Program-made: the position numbers and the translations under genes
Notes under the pieces: model-generated
The model's input: only the letters and a program-made list of their open reading frames with translations
Told to the model about the DNA's origin: nothing
Databases searched by the model: none
Source: Sciurus carolinensis
Taxonomy: Eukaryota > Chordata > Mammalia > Rodentia > Sciuridae
DNA length: 64,000 nt
Direction: 5' to 3'
Assembly (NCBI RefSeq): GCF_902686445.1
Contig: NC_062216.1
Coordinates: forward strand, 7,337,084-7,401,083
Part shown: piece by piece, positions 10,998 to 23,861 of the stretch
Layout of the letters: each line of letters opens with the position of its first letter
Position numbering within the stretch: position 1 is the stretch's first letter

Positions 10998-11010
10998 AAA
11001 ACTATACTGG

Positions 11011-11705
11011 TATTTCCTATCACTCCAGTTAGAATGGCAATAATAAAAATAACAATAAATGCTACAAGGATGTGGGCAGAAAGGAATCCTTACCCACTCT
11101 TGATAGGGAAAAAAAATTAGTACAGTCACTATGGGAATCAGTATGGAGATTCCTTAGAAGACGAAGAATGGAACCACCATAAGACCCAGCCATACTACCT
11201 CTCAGTATTTATCCAAAATAATTTAAAACAGCATACTTTGGAGAAACACACATTCCCATGTTTATAACAGCACGATTCACAATAGCCAAGTTACAGAACC
11301 CGACTAGGTGTCTGTCAACAGATGACTGGATAGAGAAAATATAGTATATAAACACAATGAAATTTTATTCTTCCATAAATAATAAAATTGTGTCAATTGC
11401 AATAAAAAGGATGGAACAGGAGAGCATCATGTCAAGCAAAATAAGTAAAACTCAAAAAGACAGTGTCATACGTTTTCTTCCACATGCAGAAGCTAGAGGG
11501 CAAAAGGAGAAAAATAAAGTGCTCTCATGAAAATAAAAGGAATAGAAGGGAGACCATTAGGGTGGAGGAAGGGGACCTGAGGAGGGAGGGGGCAGGGGAA
11601 GAGGAAGAACTGTCATATTATGTTACATACACATACAAATAATGCCACAAGGAACCCCACTATTTTGTATAATTAATATGCACTAATAAAAACATAAGGT
11701 ACTTT
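11011..11705 (+). mobile_element. L1 3' end (continuation)
   Basis: Resumes L1 ORF2 ('CACTCCAGTTAGAATGGC' near 11020) and runs through the 'GGTGGAGGAAGGGGACC' 3' UTR type segment to an A-rich end near 11700. Frames are broken. Confidence 0.85.
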
Positions 11706-13100
11706 AGTCATAAGTAATCTTCTGTAATAAAAAGCTAAAAACAAAAAAAATTCCCATATTTGAATATAACTCCTATCCTTCAAAAATTCCCAGGCAGAAA
11801 TTAAAGTTTGAAACTAAAATTCAAAGGATGAGTCTCTTCAAAGACATACTAACACCCCAAATCATTAGAGCTCAAACAAATTACTTCCCAAAATGAAATT
11901 ATCTTCCCTTTATTGAAGCTCAAAACTTTCAATCAGAGTGAAAAACATCATCACCTGTTCCTTACTCTCCACTGCACAGTTCCCTCAGTTATTCAAGTTA
12001 GACCGATTCAATCCCAAGACTTTTGTGATCCTTGTTTTTCATCTCTGAGCAAGAACAAATAGGTAAGGGAAATGAAAAACATAACAAAGAAACAAAAAGA
12101 ACCAGAAGAAAACCACCGAGGTGACCAGCGGGGTCTCCTCCACAGAGAAGAACCGAAGCAACAGTGAGTGGCAGTGAGCCCTGGAACACAGCAAGGGAGA
12201 GTCCGGAAGCCCGTGGGACAGCCGCAGAGAGGAGTGCATGGCCAGAACCCCTGACAAGAGCCACCTAAGGAGGAAAACTGTGTTTGGCTTGTGGTTTCGG
12301 AAGTCTCATGTCATGGTGGGTTGACTCCATTGCAGAAACAGCAAGGCAGAAGGTCATGGTGGAGGTCATGGCAGTCAGGAGGCAGAGAGAGAGAGAGAAG
12401 GGAAGTGACCAGAGACCAATACAGACCAAGGACATTCCCAGACCAAACCATAACAAGGAGAAAAGTGTGCTAGCAAACATGACCCAGGTGCCAGGGGACA
12501 TCCCATTACAGGAAAAAGAGTAGATGGCACCTCTCAGCAGGCCTCACTGCTGTGAACATCCACAGCAAGACTCGATACAGGAGAGTTCCAAGGCCATCAC
12601 AGGTCCAGGGAAGGGAGTTGCCAGGGTCTGTGTAGTACCGTTCCTTTAGAGAAGGAATTCCCACTGTCTGCCCTCAACCCCTGAGCCCGGCTACTGCAAT
12701 ACAGCACCACTTTGAGAACTCAGAGTACGTACTACCTCAGAGGGCAAAAGCCTCAGCACACCTCCAGCCTGGAGTTCCACCACACTTGCACAAAAAGCTG
12801 CAGCCTCACAAACCCAGTGAGACCCAGTGAGACCCAGCTGTGCAACTGTGACCCCAGTACCCAAGCCCATGCAATACCTTGCACTGCAGGGGACAGGTGG
12901 TTCACGAAGTGGGAGGCCTGGCCCCAGGGCCAGAGGAGCCAGTGAGCATGCCCCTGAGTGCTGGGGCCTGTCCCCCACCACACCTTCTGCCCTCTGATGC
13001 CATTGGCATGCACCACCACTAAGTCCGAGGACTGCATCTTCTCCCTTCACCATTAAAGCACACACGTACTGCAAGTGAAGGACTGGAAAACAGTATTGCA
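11706..13100. other. intergenic, nothing assigned
   Basis: GC-richer than its surroundings between 12000 and 13100, with several short open frames on both strands (the longest, 136 codons on the minus strand, ends at 12691). No signal peptide, cysteine array or known domain is visible. It might be the divergent 5' part of the L1 that follows, but I could not show this. Confidence 0.35.
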
Positions 13101-13104
13101 CTCA

Positions 13105-13555
13105 AATGAAAGCCAAATGTGAGCAGAAGTAGCTACCCCTGCATCTGACAAAATAGACTAAGGCAAAGCTACAAAAAGAGACAAAGAAGGACACCATGTG
13201 ATGATAAAGGGGTCAAGTCAATAGAGGAAATAACAATTATAAATATATATGCACCACATGCCAAAACACCCAATTATATAGAGCAAACACCGTTAGCTTG
13301 AAAGGGAGGGACAGACTCCAACACAACAATAGCAAGGGACTTTAACATCCCACTTCCATCAGTGAGCAGATCATTCAGACTGAAAAATCAGCAAAGAAAC
13401 ACTAGGTTTAAACCACGATACATGCCAAATGTACCTAACAGACCACAGAACACTTTACCAACTGATGGAGAATTCATACTCTCTAGGATAAACCAAAAAA
13501 TAAAAATGAGCCATAAAATAAGCCTCAACAAGAAGTACAAAGGGAAATGAAATGT
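13105..13555 (+). mobile_element. L1 ORF2 fragment (endonuclease region)
   Basis: Typical L1 ORF2 wording, e.g. GACTTTAACATCCCACTT near 13340 and 'ATATATGCACCA' near 13245. Frames are broken. It ends at a T-rich tract (13567-13590). Confidence 0.75.
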
Positions 13556-13559
13556 TTCT

Positions 13560-14845
13560 TGTTTGGTTTTTTTTTTTTTTTTTCTCTTTCATTTAATTTT
13601 TGTATTAGTTTTTTTCTTTTTTTCTGTTCTTTTGATTCTTCAGTTGAACACTATACTAATTTACTTTTGTGACATCTACTAAATGCATTTAAAACCATAA
13701 ATGTCCCCTTAGTTCTGGCCCTCAGGGTTTGATCTATGTTGCTTATAATGTTTTCAGGTGAATAGTTCATGACAACTTTCATGTCTCCTTATTCCAGACG
13801 TTAGGTAGGAATGGGTTGTGTTTTAACTTCCACATGTATGTGTTGGGGAATACAGCTCATTGTTGTGCATTTCCAGTGTAATCGTCTTGCCTCAGAAAGC
13901 AAGTCCTTTGTGATACCAATCGTGTTTTGGAACCTATTCAGTGATCAGGTAAGGCTCCTCCGAGATGGTGACACAAAAACAGCATGAATGAAACCGGAAG
14001 ATGAGGTTCCCTGGAAACATCCTGGGGAAGAAGAGTCAGCAGAGGCAAGAGCAGGAGCAGAGGCAAAGAAGAGCTGGAAATGACCTTGATGTGCCTGAGG
14101 AAGAACAAGGAGACCAGAAGGAGCAGAGCAGAATGAAAGAGAGGAAAGTCGAATACTCAGCAACCAGATGAGGGAAGACATCACAGGGAGGCCATGTGAG
14201 AAGACCAGATTTTATCCTCAGTGTGGTAAAAAGAACAAACCTTAACCTTCAGTGGGGAAGTAGTGTGCATTAATTTACATGCCTTAGAAATTACCTCTGG
14301 TGGCTAGGCACAGCCTATGAAAACCCACAGTCAAAGCAGAGGCCTGCTGGAGGACTGTTTCCAGGAAGACAGGAGACTTGGACACGGCTGCAGAGACAGT
14401 GAGGAAAGGCTTGTCTTCAGATGCATTCTAAAGATAGAGTTAAGCTGACCAAAGGAAGTATGAAATGAGAGAAAGAACCAAATATGTCACCCTGTGCCAG
14501 TCTGTTTCCCGGAGGCTTGTGGAACACCTGCCTGTGCGTTTGATCCACTCTGATATAAAAAGTCTCAGAAAGCTTCCTAACAACTTTTGTAGTTATTCTA
14601 GTTCATCTTACTTTCTCCCTATCTTTAATGTTAACCTCATTTCCTCTCTTCCTTCCTCTGCCTTTTGCTAGTTGAATGAAGTTATTTATTTTTTATGTCT
14701 CTTCATTTGAAAATAATCTAGATTTTCTTTTCAGTCAAGGACATTTAGGACCAAAGGTCACACTCGCTCTAAGTAAGTTGCACATACCTGAGACTCCAGG
14801 AACCACATAGTCAGGGAACTTGGTCAGAAATTGATTTAGGAATAG
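13560..14845. other. intergenic, nothing recognised
   Basis: Starts with a T-rich low-complexity tract, then unique-looking DNA with only short chance open frames. Confidence 0.4.
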
Positions 14846-14849
14846 CAGA

Positions 14850-15115
14850 GAAAATTCCTGAGACAACTATAGTATTTAACTAGTGAAAGGATAAACAGAA
14901 GAACACCAACAATGGAATTATTACATATATTATGAAATAGCCATAAAATAGAATACTATGTAGCAATTAAAATTACCATTTTAGAGTATTCTGAAAAGAC
15001 AAGGGAAATTATTCATAATAAACAAGGGTTCGTGAAGTTAAAGTTAAGAGTGAATTTTGAGAGAGAGAAATTTGGTGGAAAATAAATAAACCAAAATAGC
15101 AATCATCTTTTAAGT
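14850..15115 (+). mobile_element. old L1M-like fragment
   Basis: Shows the L1 3' phrase for single-copy testing of ORF2 ends ('TATGAAATAGCCATAAAATAG' type). Highly diverged; no frame. Confidence 0.4.
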
Positions 15116-15127
15116 GGTAGAGTGCCG

Positions 15128-17865
15128 TAGTTTGGATATGAAGTATCCCCCTAAAGTCCTGTGTTAATGCAGGAATGTTCAGAGGTGAAATAATTAGATT
15201 ATGAGAGCTATAAGCTAATCAGTCCATCCTACTTTGTCTTTTCCTTTATTTTTCCACATTTTTATTGGTGTATTATTGTTGCACATAATGATGAGATTCA
15301 GTGCTACATATTTGTACATGCACACAATGTAACCATATAATTTGGCCAATATCACTCTCCCCAGCACTTCCCTGCTCCCTCCCCACCTCCCATCCCTTGG
15401 TCCCTTTGCTCTACTGATGTCCCTTTGATTTCCATGAAATCCACCCCACTTTCCTTTTCCCTCTCTTGCTTCCACATGAGATAAACAGTGTCTCTTGACC
15501 TTCTGAGTTTGATATATTTCATTTGACATTATGGTCTCTAGTTCCATCCATTTCCCTGCGATGATGTATTTCATTCTTTATGGCTGAAAAAAGACTCCAT
15601 TGTGTATACACACCACATGTTCTTTATCTATTCGTCCTTTGATGGACACCTAGGCTGGCACCATGGTTTGGTTACTGTGAATTGTGCTGCTATAAACATG
15701 GGTGTGCATGGATCACTGTAGTAAGATGATTTTAATTCTTCAGGATAAATATGATAAGTGGTATTAAGTCATATGGTGGTTCCACTATTACCAAAGTGTT
15801 TTAAGAAACCTCCATACTGATTTCCATAGTGATTGTACTAATTTACAATCCCACTGACAGTGTAAAAATGTTCCTTTTTTCTCCATATCCTCTCCATCAG
15901 TTCTTGTTATTTTCTTGATGACTGCCATTCTGACTGGGGTGAAGTAAAACCCAGTGAAGTTTCTATTTGCATCTCCCTGATTGCTAGTGATTTTGAACAT
16001 TTTTTCATATATTTGTTGGCCTTTTGTGTTTCTTCTTTTGAGAAGCGTCTGTTTAATCCATTTGCCCATTTATTAATTGGGGGTTATTTTGATGTTAAGT
16101 GTTTTGAGTTCTTCATATATTCTAGATATTAATCCTCTGTCAGAAGAGGAGCTTGCGAAAATTTTCTCCCATTCTGTAGGTTATCTCCTCACATTTCTAA
16201 TTCTTTCCTTTATTGTTCAGAGCTTTTTAATTTGCTGCCACCCCATTTATTAACTCTTGGCACTATTTCCTAAGTATTAGGGGTCCTATTAAGAAAGTCA
16301 TTTCCTGTACCTACATACTGGAGTGTTAACCCTACATTTCTTGTTCAATTCCAAGGTCTTTGCATAGTTTCTGGTCCAATTCCAAGGTCTCTGGTCCATT
16401 TTGAGTTGATTTTTGTGCATGGTGAGAGATGAGGGTCTAGCTCACTCTTCTACATATGGATAACCAATTTTCCCAGCACCATTGATTTAAAAGGCTCTTT
16501 TTCTTCCATGTATGTTTTTGACACCTTTGTGAGGGATGAGGTGACTGCAGATGTGTGGGTGTGTCTCTCTTCTGTTCTGTATCATTGATCTGTGTGTCTG
16601 TTTTCATGCCAGTACCAGCAGGTTTTGTTACTACAGCTCCGTAGTATAATTTGAAGTCAGGAATCGTAAGGCCTCCAGCATTGCTTTTGGTTTGGTTTGG
16701 TTTGGTTTGACTTAGAATTGTTTTGGCTATTCTGGGTCTTTTATTCTTCCAAATGAATTTGGGGACTATTTTCTAGTTCTATAAAGAATGATCTTGGTAT
16801 TTTGATGAGGACTGCAATGAATGTGTATATTGCTCTTGGCAGTATGCCCATTTTAACAATATTAATTCTGCCTATCCATGAATTTGGGAGATCTTTCCAT
16901 CTTCTGAGGTCTTCAACGTCTTTCTTCAATTTTCTATAGTTTCGCTGTAGAGGTCTTTCACCTCCTTGGTTAGATTTGTTCCTAGGTATTTTATTTTTCT
17001 GAGGCTGATGTGAATGTAATTTTTCTGATTTCTTTCTCAGCAGGTTCACCAAATTTATTTATTAGCTCTAGCAGTCTTTTGGTGGAGATTTTTGGACTTT
17101 CTAGATAAAGGATTATATCATATGCAAACAGTGATAATTTGACTTCTTCCTTTTATATTTTTATCCCTTTTATTTCCTTCTCTTGTTAATTGCTCTGGCT
17201 AGAATTTCTAGCATATATTAAGAAGGAATGGTGAGAGGGATATCCTTGTCCTGTCCCAGATTCTAAAGGACATTCAGTTTTTCCCCATTTACTATGAGGT
17301 TGGCTTTGGGTGTTTTTTATACAGCTTTTATGACGTTGAGGTAGTTTCTTTCTATCCGCAGTTTCTTCACCGTTTTTATCATGAATAGGTGCTGAATTTT
17401 GTCAAGACTCTCTGCATATTTTGAGATGACTAAGTAATTTTTGTCCTTCGTTCCTTTGATGTGCTGAATTACATTTCTTGATTCGTGTATATTAAACCAT
17501 TCTTGCACCTCTGGAATAACTGTCCATCCTACTTGAATGGACTGGCGGGGTGGTACCTGCAGGCATGTAGGATGACCTGGAAGAGGTGTGTCCCTGGGGG
17601 CTGCCCTGGAAGGCTTCTCTTCCCCACAGTCCCTCACCCTTGCTCTCCGCTTCCTGGCAGCCATGAATGGAGCAGTTTTCCTCTACCACACCCTTCCACC
17701 ATGACGTTCTGCTCGCCTCAGGCCCAGAGCAATGGAGTCCACCAGCCAGGGACCGAAACTCTGAAACCATGATCCAAAAAAATTTGTCCTCCTCTAAGTT
17801 GTTCTTGACAGTTATTTTGGCCACAATGCCCCAGTTCCCCCCAAAAACCTGACCAACAAAGTAAT
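15128..17865 (+). mobile_element. MaLR/ERVL-like LTR, split by L1
   Basis: The left piece (15128-15221) starts GTAGTTTGGATATGAAGTATCC. The right piece (17535-17865) contains GACCGAAACTCTGAAACCATG and TTGTTCTTGACAGTTATTTTGG. Both recall ancient mammalian MaLR-type LTRs. The two halves join across the L1 once its target duplication is removed. Confidence 0.55.
15235..17521 (-). mobile_element. 5'-truncated L1 with 13-bp TSD
   Basis: On the minus strand this reads L1 ORF2 C-terminal half into the 3' UTR. It is bounded by GTCCATCCTACTT on both sides (15222-15234 and 17522-17534), a target-site duplication of typical L1 length. It is about 2.3 kb, with ORF2 broken into short frames. The T-rich start at 15235 is the reverse of its poly(A) tail. 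Confidence 0.9.
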
Positions 17866-17869
17866 ACAT

Positions 17870-20500
17870 TACACTTATTATTATGTGGACAACCTTATTG
17901 GTTTTCTAAATTTTACATAAAAATACATAATTTAAGAACAATAATGAAAAATAAAGTACACATATAGTATATAGGCATATATTTACATGTATGTATAAAT
18001 TTATGTCATATAAGAAAAGTTGATTAGTGATTTAGCAGAAGTTTATTCAACATAAAAATGAAAAATAAAAGAAAATTGAGGGAAGTCGTCAAAACCCTGT
18101 GAGGTAAAGAGTGAATGGAAAGCTTACGGCTCTGTTAATCAAAAAGTCAGCACACTTAATTGGAAAATAAATCATGCATAACCTACGGTAATAAAATTTT
18201 TGAAACAGAATAAGCATACTTGTCAAAAGTCTACGTATTTGTGAACTATTTCACTGCATTCCTCTTTCTGAATTACATTCATAAAAATTATCTATTATGA
18301 TGTACCCCATTTGTGAACAATGAATCAAAATGCAATCTGTAGAAAATTAAAAGATAAATTTAAAAAATACCAAAAAAAATCTATAACATTCAAAAAAGCA
18401 GAAATTTAAGATAAAGAGGTGGAACTAGAGCATCCAGAATTTTATTTTCCCAAGAAGAAAAGGGGACAGTTGGGGTGTTAGGTAAAAAGCAAACTCAATA
18501 CAAGGAAGGAATTATGTGTGTTTTTTTTTTTTAATATGGGAATTTAAGGGTGCTCACAGACTGTAAGTAAGGAGAAAAATGTTTTTTTAAAGTTGCAACA
18601 AAGAGGAAAAGATAATTAATGCAGCAAAGACTCCAGAAGTCTGATATTGCTGATCAAAGGGAGGAAAGTGAACAATGAATACTTGATTACACATTATTTG
18701 TTAAATATCCAGGGCCCTTCTGGAAAGCTATAGTCAGTAAAACCCAATAATTCCTAGACTAAACCCCTGTGCCATGGCAAGGTAACTCCTTTCTCCTGCA
18801 GCAACGTGTGCTTGATGCCTTGATAACTACCTCTATGTTCTTTTAAGGAAAGACTTTTGTCAACGCACCCTGCCTTTCTTCAGAGTGCTGTGCAATCTGG
18901 CGATCAGTACTTTTGGACACTTAACTGTCGTCACCAGCCCGCTCCTGGAATGCCTCGACCTTTCCTTTGATGTCCCTGATTGCCGGCCCAGGGATCACAC
19001 AATGTTCACGGGCTTCTTGGGCGGCGCTCCAGGCCTGCCCCCCAGCTCCAGATCTATCAAGCAGGGAAACAACTGTTTATAGAAAATGTCAAAAAGGCAC
19101 TGAACACTCTGCCCTTCGTGCTCCATGAAGGATTTCAATTATTTGTCCTCATGAATTTTAATACTGTCATGTAAACTGTGCTTCCAAACTTTTCCTCATG
19201 ATCAAGAAACCAAGGAGTCACAGATGCATGAGAAAAATTACTAAATTTTAGACTCATAATCAGGTATAATAAAGACCCCAGACCAGTCTGATTTCAATGA
19301 GTAGAACAGTGGTCAATAACCAGCACATCCCCAGCGACCTCCAGGTCGCTCTGAGTTTCTGCTGGGAGAGGCTTGAGCCCAGGTACCGCTGCTCCAGCCT
19401 CTTTAGAAGGGGAAGAACCTGAACCCAGGCTTGGAGAGTCGTCACAGAGCACTCGCCCTCCTTGGGTGAAGGTCCATGAGGGTGACCTCTTCCAGGAGCT
19501 CCCATAATGGTACCACAGCCTCCCTCGATCCCTCACCCCGATTCAGCTCACCACGTTGCTTGCAAAGTCTCAGTAGTCCCAGAGGACTGCTCAACAACAC
19601 GACTTCACGTTCCAGTCTCTGAAACCCTGAAGCACAAGGACCACCCTGGGAGGAAGACCGCTTCTTTCTTGGTGCTGGAAAGGGTCTAACCCGGACTGAG
19701 ACCCCCTGGAAGGCCATGAGGGCCCTATGAGATCCGGGATGTGGACTCGGCTGCAGGCCTTCCTGAAACCCTCCTTGGGCCGCCCACACTGCTCTTAGGT
19801 TCCATTATGTTCCTTTCTGTTGTCAAAGAGGTCATCTGTGTCCCTTGTCAGAAATCCGCTCGTGGCAGCGGCACTGGTTTTTAGACGTCATCTGCTTTCC
19901 TACGAGCTCTGCAGGTCCACTAAGCCTCTCTCCTTTCTTCGGCTCTGCCCTCGTTACATACAGTTGATGTGTAGACACTGTGTTCACTAGTACTTTGAAC
20001 AAGTTAGTGGTTCTCATTCGGCGGCTTGGACAGAAAGTCACACAAGAGTTTTTTATACCTCACCAGCCCGTGTGCTTTCCCGTCTGATGTCCTTGCTCAA
20101 GTGGGCTAATGTATATTCCCCCAAATATTAATAAGTCGGTATGTTGTTATAACCAGTTCTTCTCTATTATCAGGGCAATAAAGTGAATACCTTTACTCCA
20201 CAAAAGTGTTACCTTGACTTTTGTAGTTCCTCCAGAAACCGAAGACCATAGCGATTGTTCAATTCTCTACCCTGCTTCACCGAGGCCCTTCCCGGGCTGT
20301 GCACTCCCAACCCCAGTCCACACCTGCCGGCTCTCGACAGGTGTTCTTTAAGCAGATGATCGCCACGTCCTTTCCATGCTATCTCCCAAGAGTCTCGCTA
20401 GAAATGTTCTTGTTACTGAAGGGTTCAATAATCCGACAGCAACACACCTCTTGAGAAGTTCTCTTCACTACAGCTACTGAGTCCAACTTACCTCTTCCTC
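17870..20500. other. intergenic upstream of DEFB131, nothing assigned
   Basis: AT-rich to about 18700, then notably GC-rich from 18.8 to 20.5 kb. The open frames there (up to 115 codons) lack recognisable domains. No TATA box was identified close to the DEFB131 start. Confidence 0.35.
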
Positions 20501-20501
20501 C

Positions 20502-23500
20502 ATGAGGGTCTTGCTTTCCATCCTTGGACTTCTCGCCTGGTGGTCTGTAGTTCCTCCAGGTAAGACAGAGACTTTTCATTCCCGTGTTCTGAAACAAGTG
20601 AGAGAATGAAAGGTCTTCCAAGAGTTTGAAAACAGACCAACAAACTCAGATGTTACTGCCCCATGAAGGCTACTCGGGCGCTGGAGGGCTGGGGTCAAGG
20701 TCAATGCCAACAGGGGGCTTCTTTTCAGTGTCTTAACTGTAAACTTAACTTCCAGGCTCTGTTTACCTGCAGATGGTAGGAGGCTGTGCACAGAACAAAG
20801 GAAATTTGGGGAACTGAGAAAACGAGATATGAGTGATGAGTAGAAGGCAGACGGCGGGTGAGGTGGTGTGTGCTCCCTCTTAATGGCTGGTTCTGGCCAC
20901 TGGTCTAGGCAAGGGCCTAGGCTTCCATAAGAGTTGGTTAAAATGTTCATGGTCTTATCCACCTTATGTGGAAATTACTTTATGTCTGGGGGAAGCTAAG
21001 AGTATACCTTAATTTGTAGCCAAATAACTAATCAAACATACAGGTATGTTTATTGAATAATCAATCCCAGATTAGTTATAAAATCCACCAGGACTCTATA
21101 ACAAATTCATACACCTGGATTTGCACTATTATCTATTAATCGATTTTATTTTTTCTGATGCACACACTCCCTGAGAGCACATTCAAGATCTCCCTCATTG
21201 TTACTGTTTTCTATGTTTTCACTGAGACATGATTCACCATAAAATTCACTGTTATAAAGTGTACGATTCAGGGACTTTCATGTGTTTGTAAAGGTGTGCA
21301 GCCACCACCACTGTCTAATTCCAGGAAGTTTTCATAACCCCAGAGAGAAGCCCTATCCATTCTCCCAGCCCCCCAGGCCCTGGCAACCACTCAGCTACTC
21401 TTGTTTCTGTGCATATGCCTGTTCTGGACATTCAATATGAAAAGGATCACACACCCCATCACCTTTCTGTGTGCCTCCTTTCACTTAGCATCTTTCCAGG
21501 GATCATCCATGTATCAGTACTGCATTGCTTTCTATTGATGAAAAATATTTCATTGCATGAATATACCATGTTGTGTTTATCAGTTGAAGGACACACGCAT
21601 GGTTCCACTTTGGGGTTTTCATCAGTGATGCTGCTCCGGACATTTGTGCCCAAGTTTTTGTGCAAATGTAGACCTAAGAATACAACTGCTGTGTTAGACA
21701 GTGATTCTACGTTCAACTTTGAGGAATTGCTAAACTGCTTTCCATAGCCATTTGTTTTATTTTGCATCATCAGTGCAAAGTTCCAGTATCTCTGTGTCCT
21801 CAACAGCATTTGCTGTTGTCTGTCATTCCAGTTGGTCATTATTATCATTCTAGTTGGTACAAAGCAATATCCCATTGTGGTTTTGTGTTTTTGTATTTTT
21901 TTCAATAATTAGAGTAGTGATTTTTTTTTTATTCTATATCAGTACATGCACGCTCCTCTCTGTCTCTACATATCTGGGGACTACTCCATTGTAGTTTTAA
22001 TTTGAGTATATTTTCATTAGCTTATTGCCCATTCATATACCTTCTTTACAAAAATGTCTATCCAAATCATTTGCACATTATGGGGGGTTGTCCTTTTGTT
22101 ACTGAGTTATAAGTTCTTTATACATTTCATCTATTAAATCCTTATCAGATATAAATTTGCAAGCATTTTCTCCTACCCTGAACACTGTTTTTTTAAAAAT
22201 ATTTTATTGGACATACTTACTCTGCCACTGAGTAAGTTTTCAGATTCAATTTACAGACAACCCAGACTTGATAGGCTTAAATGAAATTTATTATTACACA
22301 TAACAAGGAATCCCACAATCAGACAGTTCTGAAGTTCATTAATTCAGCAGAGTACCAACACCAATGTTAGAAGAGTGTCAAGTTTATCTTTAGTCCTGCT
22401 CATAGTCTGAAGATAGCTCTTGTTCTAGACATCACATCCAAACCTGCTGAATTATGCTGGAACTAAAAGACAGAACACTTCTTTTTTTTATTTTTTTTTA
22501 GTTGTTCATCTTTATTATTTTATTTACATGTGGTGCTGAGAATCAAACCCAGTGACTCACACAAGCTAGACAAGCACTCTACCACTGAGCTATAACTCCA
22601 GCTCCGGAACTTCTTTCAGTGTCAGCCAGGAGTATGTTCCCCAAAGTTCTCTACCAGAGTCCCAACCCTATCCCCAAGCTTATCACGAAGAAGGGTAGCA
22701 ACCATACAAACAGGGATGCTGAGAGCAGAGATGAACTTATTTGTCACCTGAGCACAGGCTTCTAGACCCTGTTGCTTAGTTACATTACTTTGCTTTAAAC
22801 TTCACACAAGTGCAACTATATAGTATTCACTTTTGGCATCTGGTTTATTTTACTCCACATTACATTTTAAAAGCTCATTGGTGTAGCTGTGTGCAACTGT
22901 AGTGCATTATTTTTAATACTATGTAGTATTTCATCATAGCGACGTGCCACAATTTATTTATGAATATTTCTGTTGAAGACTATTTAGATTGTTTCCAGGT
23001 TTTGATGGTTATAAACACTATTACTACTATAAATATTTTTAAATTATTCTGATTGTACATATGCATTCATTTTTTTCTTTTCACATTTTACAGGTTTTTA
23101 GTTTATGTTTTCATGAGTGCATGATAGTTTTACTCATAATTGTGGAATTCACTGTGATGTATTCATAAATGTCTATAACATAATTTCCTGTTTCTGTCCC
23201 CAGAATTTCCCCTGCCTCCCCTCCTCCATCTCCCTAATCTCCTTCCTCTACCCAGTCTCCTGCTGTTCATTTATTTTTTTAAATTGGTTGCACACATTTT
23301 TATTAGGCATATACTAAAGAATGAAATTTTTTTTCTTAGGGGATGTATATCTTCAGTTTGGGAAATAATGGTAAAAATTTGCTGATTGGTTGAGCAAATT
23401 TATACTCCCTTTGGCAGTATAGAAGAGCTATTACTGGTCTATATTCCATTAGTAGTTTATATCATCAGGCTGTTATTTATTTATAACATGTGGGGAGTAA

Positions 23501-23632
23501 CTCAGTGTAGTTTAAATTTGAATTCCAGGTTATTAATAAAATTTAGAATATTTTCATTTGTTTATTGGCAATTTTGATATTATTTCTTGAAGTACCTGTT
23601 TAAATATTTTTCCCATTATCTATTGAATGATT

Positions 23633-23674
<42 letters not shown>

Positions 23675-23819
23675 GATGCAAGTGATTTTATATACCTTGC
23701 AAATACCTTCTGTTCTATGATTTGTCTTTTCATTCCTTCTATGATGTCTCTTTTATGAAATTAATGTTAATATCAATGTAACTTAATCGTAACTTTATCG
23801 AGCTCAATTTTAACGTAAT

Positions 23820-23861
<42 letters not shown>

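Noticed and set aside
18840..18930. Cysteine-containing frame near 18.85 kb with SECCAIW as a possible defensin
   Set aside because: The six-cysteine spacing is absent and the frame closes quickly; the CC pair alone is not evidence.
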